The notes under the pieces: model-generated
Seen by the model: only the letters and a program-made list of their open reading frames with translations
The model's database searches: none
What the model was told of the DNA's origin: nothing
From: an uncultured Bacteroidota bacterium
GTDB taxonomy: Bacteria > Bacteroidota > Bacteroidia > Flavobacteriales > Flavobacteriaceae
Assembly: GCA_902510415.1 (NCBI GenBank)
Contig: CABXBH010000003.1
Location: forward strand, 35,522 to 99,521
Direction of reading: 5' to 3'
DNA: 64,000 nt
Translations under genes and position numbers: made by a program
Part shown: positions 59,962 through 64,000 of the stretch, piece after piece
Layout of the letters: each line of letters begins with the position of its first letter
How positions within the stretch are numbered: the stretch's first letter is position 1

Positions 59962-60492
59962 ATGAAAAACTACTTAAAATTATTTAAAGGGTGTGCTATT
60001 TTATTCATATCTCTTTTACTATTGGGATGTAATAATCCATCAGAAAAACAATTAGAATTAGAATTGGCTCAAAGTACATTAGAAAAGAATATCACTATGT
60101 ATGAAACTGTTTGGAATAAAGTTATTAATGATAGAGAAATAGATTTAATTAATGAAGATTCCTTTGATAAGGATGTTACAGCATTAGCAACCTCAGGAGG
60201 AGACATAATTGGATTAGAAAACTTCCAAAACTATTATAATAATTATTTGACAGGGTTCTCAGATGCTGAATTTACGATTGTAGATATTTTTGGTCAAGGG
60301 GATAAAATGGTGAAACATTGGAATTTTAAAGGCACTCACGACGGAGATTTTTTTGGGGTTCCTGCAACAGGTAAATCTGTAGATATCTCAGGTACTACTT
60401 TAATTAAAATGAAAGATGGAAAAATAGCCTCCGAGCAAGATTATATGGACTTCTTAAGTTTTTATACACAATTAGGGTTATTAGGTCAGTAA
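59962..60492 (+). CDS. SnoaL-like/ester-cyclase-type lipoprotein
   Basis: 176 residues; leader ends LLLLGC at Cys23. The SnoaL-like domain shows DVTALATSGGDIIGLENFQNYY, VKHWNFKGTHDGDFFGVPATGKSVDISGTTLIKMKDGKIASEQDYMD, typical of the ester cyclase/SnoaL polyketide-cyclase group. Third NTF2-fold lipoprotein in the window. Substrate unknown. Confidence 0.87.
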   Translation: MKNYLKLFKGCAILFISLLLLGCNNPSEKQLELELAQSTLEKNITMYETVWNKVINDREIDLINEDSFDKDVTALATSGGDIIGLENFQNYYNNYLTGFSDAEFTIVDIFGQGDKMVKHWNFKGTHDGDFFGVPATGKSVDISGTTLIKMKDGKIASEQDYMDFLSFYTQLGLLGQ

Positions 60493-60499
60493 ACTAAAC

Positions 60500-60513
60500 C
60501 GACATAAGATATG
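60500..60513 (+). repeat. array core with ATG (type B)
   Basis: CGACATAAGATATG, with the ATG starting gene 60511. Confidence 0.65.
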
Positions 60514-60633
60514 AAAATAAAAGAATTTATTTATAATAAAGACACAAAGGAATCTAATTTAGCAGGGGTGTTATTCGTTGTTTTAGTAACAGCAATATGT
60601 ATAGGAATACTTTATTATTTCTTTTGGATCTAA
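60511..60633 (+). CDS. 40-residue membrane protein
   Basis: Starts in a core repeat: MKIKEFIYNKDTKESNLAG followed by one span (VLFVVLVTAICIGILYYFF). Its TAA is followed at once by the next core. Too short for the ORF track. Function unknown. Confidence 0.55.
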   Translation: MKIKEFIYNKDTKESNLAGVLFVVLVTAICIGILYYFFWI

Positions 60634-60635
60634 AC

Positions 60636-60649
60636 CAACATACGATATG
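60636..60649 (+). repeat. array core with ATG (type B), consensus copy
   Basis: CAACATACGATATG between the stop of gene 60511 and the start of gene 60647. Confidence 0.85.
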
Positions 60650-60826
60650 AAAAAGGATGAAAAAAGAGCGGTTGGAATCATATTTATAATTGCCTTAATT
60701 TTAATTTTAGTTTTAGAGTATTCTAATTATAATACAGAAAAAAGGCTTAAATATGAAAGAGAAAAAGCTGAGGAAAGATTAGAGCTTTCAAAATTAAAAG
60801 ACTCAATAGAAATTAAAAAAGGCTAA
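60647..60826 (+). CDS. 59-residue membrane-anchored helical protein
   Basis: MKKDEKRAVG, one span (IIFIIALILILVLEY), then a charged helix (EKRLKYEREKAEERLELSKL). This is a membrane anchor plus coiled-coil layout. It begins and ends in core repeats. Missed by the ORF track. Function unknown. Confidence 0.6.
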   Translation: MKKDEKRAVGIIFIIALILILVLEYSNYNTEKRLKYEREKAEERLELSKLKDSIEIKKG

Positions 60827-60827
60827 C

Positions 60828-60841
60828 CAACATACGATATG
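60828..60841 (+). repeat. array core with ATG (type B), consensus copy
   Basis: CAACATACGATATG between gene 60647 and gene 60839. Confidence 0.85.
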
Positions 60842-61078
60842 AAAAAAGAATACATCGGAGAATCAGGATATATTTTGTTTGCTTTAACAGCTATTGTTGA
60901 CTTGTTAAAAACAGCTAATGATTGGGATTCAATTTCAAATACGATTTTCGAGGCCTCATATATTATTGCATTAGTATTAGTTACTTTTGATGTTTACTTA
61001 GGATGGAAAAAGAAAAAAAATGTAATAGATCGAATAATTTTACTAATTGTTTTTATTGCTCTTTTCATCTTTTTTTAA
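60839..61078 (+). CDS. 79-residue membrane protein
   Basis: Two or three hydrophobic segments (GYILFALTAIVDLL; YIIALVLVTFDVYLGW; IILLIVFIALFIFF). No family recognised. Its start codon is part of a consensus core repeat. Confidence 0.65.
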   Translation: MKKEYIGESGYILFALTAIVDLLKTANDWDSISNTIFEASYIIALVLVTFDVYLGWKKKKNVIDRIILLIVFIALFIFF

Positions 61079-61098
61079 GTACTAATATCAATCTTAAC

Positions 61099-61112
61099 CA
61101 ACATACAATATG
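61099..61112 (+). repeat. array core with ATG (type B)
   Basis: CAACATACAATATG; the ATG starts gene 61110, which also begins with the reused leader DNA ATGAAAAAGCTAATACT. Confidence 0.8.
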
Positions 61113-61280
61113 AAAAAGCTAATACTCATTTTGGTAATTATCATAGCTACATTAAATCTATTATATACTTTTGGTTATCAAGGTGAGCCAATGAGTCAAT
61201 TTGAGTTTCTGACTCGAACACTTGGGAGTATAACTGCTATCTTAGGTGGTCTATTTTTATTAATAAAGAAACTTAAATGA
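61110..61280 (+). CDS. 56-residue membrane protein
   Basis: Begins with the reused leader sequence (MKKLILILVIIIATLNLL), here serving as the first span, followed by a second span (ITAILGGLFLLIKKLK). Ends in an ATGA overlap with an orphan leader head. Not in the ORF track. Function unknown. Confidence 0.55.
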   Translation: MKKLILILVIIIATLNLLYTFGYQGEPMSQFEFLTRTLGSITAILGGLFLLIKKLK

Positions 61281-61295
61281 AAAAGCTAATACTAT
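61277..61295 (+). repeat. orphan signal-peptide head
   Basis: ATGAAAAAGCTAATACTAT is identical to the first 19 bases of the reused leader, then a stop follows (MKKLIL then TAA). No cargo. Confidence 0.7.
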
Positions 61296-61299
61296 AATT

Positions 61300-61401
61300 A
61301 TGTACGAAATTTACAAAGATATGACCCTTTGGGATTTGGCTTTTATAGTTTTTTTAAGTGTTATTTTTACTGCTTATAATTATTACAAAAAGAAAAAATG
61401 A
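61300..61401 (+). CDS. possible 33-residue membrane peptide
   Basis: MYEIYKDMTLWDLAFIVFLS, one span and a basic KKKK end. It follows the orphan leader head. Single-span micro-protein layout; function unknown. Confidence 0.4.
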   Translation: MYEIYKDMTLWDLAFIVFLSVIFTAYNYYKKKK

Positions 61402-61423
61402 AAAACAACTAACAAAAAGGCTT

Positions 61424-61573
61424 ATGGAAATTTTTGATGACTTAGGTTTTGAGGAAATTGTTTCTACACTGTTGGTTATTGCTGTAATTGTCTATTTTAC
61501 ATACGTACGTGTTAAGTATTTGTTTAGGGGTGTTAAAAAGAAGAAGGACAAAGTAACACACGATAAACCATAA
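61424..61573 (+). CDS. 49-residue membrane protein whose C-terminus is encoded by repeat A
   Basis: Start placed at 61424 (MEIFDDLGFEEIVSTLLVIA) since the ORF-track start lies inside the previous frame. One span (STLLVIAVIVYFTYV) and a basic tail. The final residues THDKP and the stop are translated from repeat A copy 4, so the repeat cuts into the coding sequence. Confidence 0.5.
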   Translation: MEIFDDLGFEEIVSTLLVIAVIVYFTYVRVKYLFRGVKKKKDKVTHDKP

Positions 61574-61604
61574 ACAACTTTTTCACTAACTTGTAGATAC
61601 ATTA
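61554..61604 (+). repeat. repeat A (core plus promoter-like block), copy 4
   Basis: TAACACACGATA, then the usual block through ACTTTTTCACTAACTTGTAG and ATACATTA, 15 bases before gene 61619. Confidence 0.85.
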
Positions 61605-61618
61605 CACAACTACATACT

Positions 61619-61993
61619 ATGCTTGAAGTTCCTGACTACTCAAAAATATTTGATAAATACTATGATGTTTTAAAAGATAAAATAATTAGATATGCTAAAG
61701 GAAATTTAGAAGGTGTACCTAAATTTTTTACTGAAAAGTATAATCACGATGACCCAAATTGCAATATAGAAGAATCTATTCAGGACTTTTTGGGCAGTGA
61801 ATTAAGGGATATTCTTCCTAAAATGCACAGTGAAAGGATAGAGCTTGAAAATGAGGAGGTTGGAGACGATGAAGATGAAGCTTGGGAATGTGGTTTTTGG
61901 GGTGATTGTGACGAAGAGTGGGGCTACCTGATGAATGATATAATTAGCAACATAGTTGAAACGGAGAAGCTTGCAACACACGATAAATTATAA
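61619..61993 (+). CDS. acidic hypothetical protein whose C-terminus is encoded by repeat A
   Basis: 124 residues, strongly acidic in the second half (NEEVGDDEDEAWECGFWGDCDEEW) with two Cys; cytoplasmic. The last residues THDKL and the stop come from repeat A copy 5, as in gene 61424 (THDKP). No family recognised. Confidence 0.6.
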   Translation: MLEVPDYSKIFDKYYDVLKDKIIRYAKGNLEGVPKFFTEKYNHDDPNCNIEESIQDFLGSELRDILPKMHSERIELENEEVGDDEDEAWECGFWGDCDEEWGYLMNDIISNIVETEKLATHDKL

Positions 61994-62026
61994 ACAACTT
62001 TTTCACTAACTTATAGATACATTAAC
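61974..62026 (+). repeat. repeat A (core plus promoter-like block), copy 5
   Basis: CAACACACGATAAATTATAA then the block with TAACTTA in place of TAACTTG, so this copy may be a weaker promoter. Confidence 0.8.
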
Positions 62027-62071
62027 CTACTTAATAGAAATGTAATTATTAAGTAAGAAATAATGCTTAAC

Positions 62072-62085
62072 CAACATACGATATG
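62072..62085 (+). repeat. array core with ATG (type B), consensus copy
   Basis: CAACATACGATATG with the ATG starting gene 62083. Confidence 0.85.
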
Positions 62086-62271
62086 AATAAGTTAAAAGAT
62101 GCAAGAGACGTTTTAGGTGCAATATGGATTATAAGTATTGTTGTTCGAATTATTAGTAAAGTAACCGATTTATATGTTATGCCAAAATGGAGTGGTTATA
62201 TGATAATGGGAATTATTTTTACAGTTGCTATATTATCTGCATATATCTATTTTAAAGAAAAAAAGAAATGA
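62083..62271 (+). CDS. 62-residue membrane protein
   Basis: Two spans (VLGAIWIISIVVRII; YMIMGIIFTVAILSAYIYF) and a basic end KEKKK. The TGA overlaps the ATG of an orphan leader head. Function unknown. Confidence 0.6.
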   Translation: MNKLKDARDVLGAIWIISIVVRIISKVTDLYVMPKWSGYMIMGIIFTVAILSAYIYFKEKKK

Positions 62272-62289
62272 AAAAGCTAATACTATTAC
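62268..62289 (+). repeat. orphan signal-peptide head interrupted by an antisense gene
   Basis: ATGAAAAAGCTAATACTATT plus AC, 22 bases identical to the reused leader, then the match ends abruptly. The stop codon of the minus-strand gene starts four bases further on, so cargo was probably replaced here. Confidence 0.7.
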
Positions 62290-62292
62290 AAT

Positions 62293-63015
62293 TTACAGTT
62301 CTCTTTTATATGTATAAACTGCATTTACATAATCATATTGCATAGTATTATCATCAGTAAAAATAATATAAATATCAGAAGCTGTTAGAGCGTTTGAACC
62401 ACCTTCAATATAAACTAGCTCATAATAACCATCTTGTACAGACCACGTACCTGTATATTGATTTTCTTCACATCCACTAGATGACAAGCTCCAATAGTCT
62501 AAAAAAGTGCCATCATCTCTAAATTCCATAAATAATTCAGGGCAATACCTTTCATTATCATAAGTGGTTAAATAATCTCCTAATAATTCAGAATAATAAA
62601 ACCAATAGTCTATAACACTACTTTCGGTTTCTGTAGATTTTCTACCGATAACATCTCCTCCTCTGTCATCAACCTCATTATAGTATGAGCCATAGCTAGA
62701 ACTCTCTTCCAATTGACCGTTGAATTCTCCAACAGCTGAATCTCTAATTAATGTTGCTTGAAACATTCCATCAGTATCGACACTTCCTTCCAAATTGTAA
62801 ATTATATTATTTTCTAAAGAAGTAAGAGACCCAATTAGCTGTCCATATTCATTAACTGAAACAATCCAACTTCCATTTTCTTCTTGCACAAATGAACCAG
62901 ACCAGAGTCCTTTAAATTCAGATTCAGTATTGGAGATTGCAAGATTATTTGCAGGCTCATTGGAGCAATTAAAAACAGAAACTGTTACCAAAAATATATA
63001 TAGTAGTTTTTTCAT
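62293..63015 (-). CDS. exported beta-rich lipoprotein, lipocalin-like ending
   Basis: 240 residues; start at 63015 gives MKKLLYIFLVTVSVFNC with a lipobox Cys. The mature part has two beta-rich halves: FKGLWSGSFVQEENGSWIVSV with GSLTSLENNIIYNLEGSVDTDGMFQATL, and a second half with DGTFLDYWSLSS, TGTWSVQDGYYELVY as in lipocalin-like domains. Opposite in strand to the surrounding array. Function unknown. Confidence 0.72.
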   Translation of the reverse strand: MKKLLYIFLVTVSVFNCSNEPANNLAISNTESEFKGLWSGSFVQEENGSWIVSVNEYGQLIGSLTSLENNIIYNLEGSVDTDGMFQATLIRDSAVGEFNGQLEESSSYGSYYNEVDDRGGDVIGRKSTETESSVIDYWFYYSELLGDYLTTYDNERYCPELFMEFRDDGTFLDYWSLSSSGCEENQYTGTWSVQDGYYELVYIEGGSNALTASDIYIIFTDDNTMQYDYVNAVYTYKREL

Positions 63016-63421
63016 ACCCCCAAGGTACAATAATTTTAAAAGAGAAGGATATGGGAAGTTCTAACTTTGGTGGGTAGTGGTTTAATATGTTCTTCCATAC
63101 TACATACATAAAAGCAATTTACAATTGCATCTTTTAACATATATAAACCTACCCTACTAACATACTTTTCTACAAAGTTAAAGTTCAATACAGGATACCT
63201 ATGTTTGATTAATCAATTTTTTTCAAATATATATGACAAGCAGAGTAGGTTGTTTATTGGATGTGTATGTATGATACATAACGTACTTAGTTGTTTAAGG
63301 TATATATACTTACTATATATAGTATATATAATGTATAGAGCAACATACGAACTATCAATATCCTTGTTTCTTACTTGACAAATCCTAAACAACTTACTAC
63401 CTTAACTAAAAATAATTCAGG
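63016..63421. other. 406-base intergenic stretch
   Basis: No gene seen. It contains an inverted repeat GCAATT-TAC-AATTGC (63114-63128), a perfect AT-rich palindrome TACTATATATAGTA (63311-63324) and, at 63341, a last partial core copy CAACATACGAAC. It serves as the divergent upstream region of the lipoprotein and the head-repeat protein. Confidence 0.6.
63341..63352 (+). repeat. array core, partial, rightmost copy
   Basis: CAACATACGAAC, matching the first ten bases of the core. It lies about 70 bases before gene 63422 and marks the right edge of the array. Confidence 0.65.
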
Positions 63422-64000
63422 ATGAAAAAACTTTTTACACTTTTAGCATTAACTATCTCATTTAGTATGAATGGACAAATGGACGATCATAGCGCTGGCA
63501 CTTCAGCAGGATTTTTTGCCGTAGCAATGGGGTATGATACAGCAGCAAGTGGAGACTATTCTACAGCTATGGGAAAAACCACAACTGCAAATGGAATTGA
63601 ATCTACAGCAATGGGAAGGAGTACAACAGCAAGTGGAAGTCGTTCTACAGCAATGGGAGGTTACACAACAGCAAATGGATATGCTTCTACAGCAATGGGA
63701 TATAGCACTAACGCAAATGGAAATTATTCTACAGCAATGGGGTATTATACAACAGCGAGTGATTATGCCTCAACTGTCATTGGACAATATAATTCTTCAG
63801 GCTCTTCTGTTTCAGCATTTTTAGGTGATGTTTCATTTTCTACATCTGCCCCCGCTTTTGTGATTGGAAATGGAGCAGATGCATCCAATAAATCGGATGC
63901 TTTTAAGGTAATGTTTAATGGTGATGCTACAGTTAGTAATGACTTAACAGTAAGTGGAGATGTAGTGATTTCATCCGATGCAAGATTAAAGTCAAACATC
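63422..64000 (+). CDS. secreted protein with YadA-like head repeats and start of an S74 chaperone-like domain, 3' truncated by window
   Basis: Open from the ATG at 63422 to the window end (193 codons), absent from the ORF track because no stop is reached. Leader MKKLFTLLALTISFSMNGQ. Residues ~35-125 hold about six 14-residue left-handed head repeats of the form STAMG-x-x-TTA-SG, as in YadA/Hia heads. After a spacer, the last visible residues are SSDARLKSNI, the opening motif of the peptidase S74 intramolecular chaperone domain. Likely a trimeric surface fibre. The Gln/Trp-rich frame at 63534 in the track is its shadow. Confidence 0.88.
   Translation, partial: MKKLFTLLALTISFSMNGQMDDHSAGTSAGFFAVAMGYDTAASGDYSTAMGKTTTANGIESTAMGRSTTASGSRSTAMGGYTTANGYASTAMGYSTNANGNYSTAMGYYTTASDYASTVIGQYNSSGSSVSAFLGDVSFSTSAPAFVIGNGADASNKSDAFKVMFNGDATVSNDLTVSGDVVISSDARLKSNI

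Noticed and set aside
57643-62026. CRISPR array
   Set aside because: Repeat spacing is irregular (tens to over a thousand bases) and the intervals contain genes; no cas genes are present apart from a Cas4-like domain in an unrelated DUF2779 protein.
36552-62291. Insertion sequence or transposon explaining the repeated leader DNA
   Set aside because: No transposase, terminal inverted repeats or target duplications were found around the copies.
54548-63352. Classical integron with attC sites
   Set aside because: The core repeats lack the paired RYYYAAC/GTTRRRY boxes and the hairpin of attC, and no integron integrase is in the window. Only the cassette-like idea is kept.
63534-63824. 96-residue Gln/Trp-rich repetitive frame in the ORF track
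   Set aside because: It is the out-of-frame shadow of the head repeats in the real gene starting at 63422, which the track misses because it has no stop in the window.

Overview
The window looks like a chromosomal segment of a marine-type Bacteroidota, most likely a flavobacterium. The support is very low GC, tight co-directional operons, a SusC/SusD pair, many lipoproteins with a Cys at the end of a short leader, -7 promoter boxes resembling TAnnTTTG, a men gene cluster, and Bacteroidota families such as DUF5916 and the HEIGHALGLPHN metalloproteases. No rRNA, CRISPR array, transposase or integrase was seen. One tRNA, tRNA-Pro(GGG), is present.

Layout. (1) 1-13.5 kb: the 3' part of a polysaccharide utilisation locus: SusC (cut by the window edge), SusD, two surface lipoproteins with discoidin-like modules, and three different GH92 alpha-mannosidases. 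The target is probably an alpha-mannan or mannose-rich glycan. It ends against the tRNA-Pro gene. (2) 13.5-17.5 kb: cupin plus atypical SDR pair, then lipoproteins (SnoaL-like, AhpD-like, fasciclin), two with strong terminators. (3) 17.5-25 kb: a menaquinone operon menG-F-D-B-A-C-E on the minus strand; menH and menI are not in the window. (4) 25-39.9 kb: housekeeping and envelope genes, including a cold-shock protein, AMP nucleosidase, a DUF5916 protein, a metalloprotease that appears internally deleted, a six-repeat acidic lipoprotein, a Kazal lipoprotein, a Baeyer-Villiger-type monooxygenase and OsmC.

(5) 39.9-53.7 kb: a conflict-system-like island. It holds a DUF2779 protein with a Cas4-like nuclease domain, an orphan PD-(D/E)XK protein, a 1598-residue membrane-anchored STAND-type ATPase with helical repeats, and, divergent from it, an operon of two small proteins, a MoxR-type AAA+ ATPase, a duplicated LRR protein and a metallopeptidase-like/VWA protein. 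The MoxR-LRR-VWA set next to a membrane STAND protein is one of the two best candidates for an undescribed system.

(6) 53.8-63.4 kb: an array of mostly tiny, same-strand genes (small membrane proteins, lipoproteins, DinB-like, SnoaL-like, degenerate LytM) separated by short repeats. A core near CAACATACGATA recurs about 14 times. It runs either into a repeated promoter-like block ahead of a gene or directly into an ATG. The DNA for one signal peptide (MKKLILLLFIP) is also reused in front of unrelated cargo, and several orphan heads are left without cargo. This looks like a cassette-type diversifying region and is the second best candidate. (7) 63.4-64 kb: the start of a secreted protein with YadA-like head repeats, cut by the window edge where an S74 chaperone-like motif begins.

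All family assignments are from reading the translations; no database search was possible.
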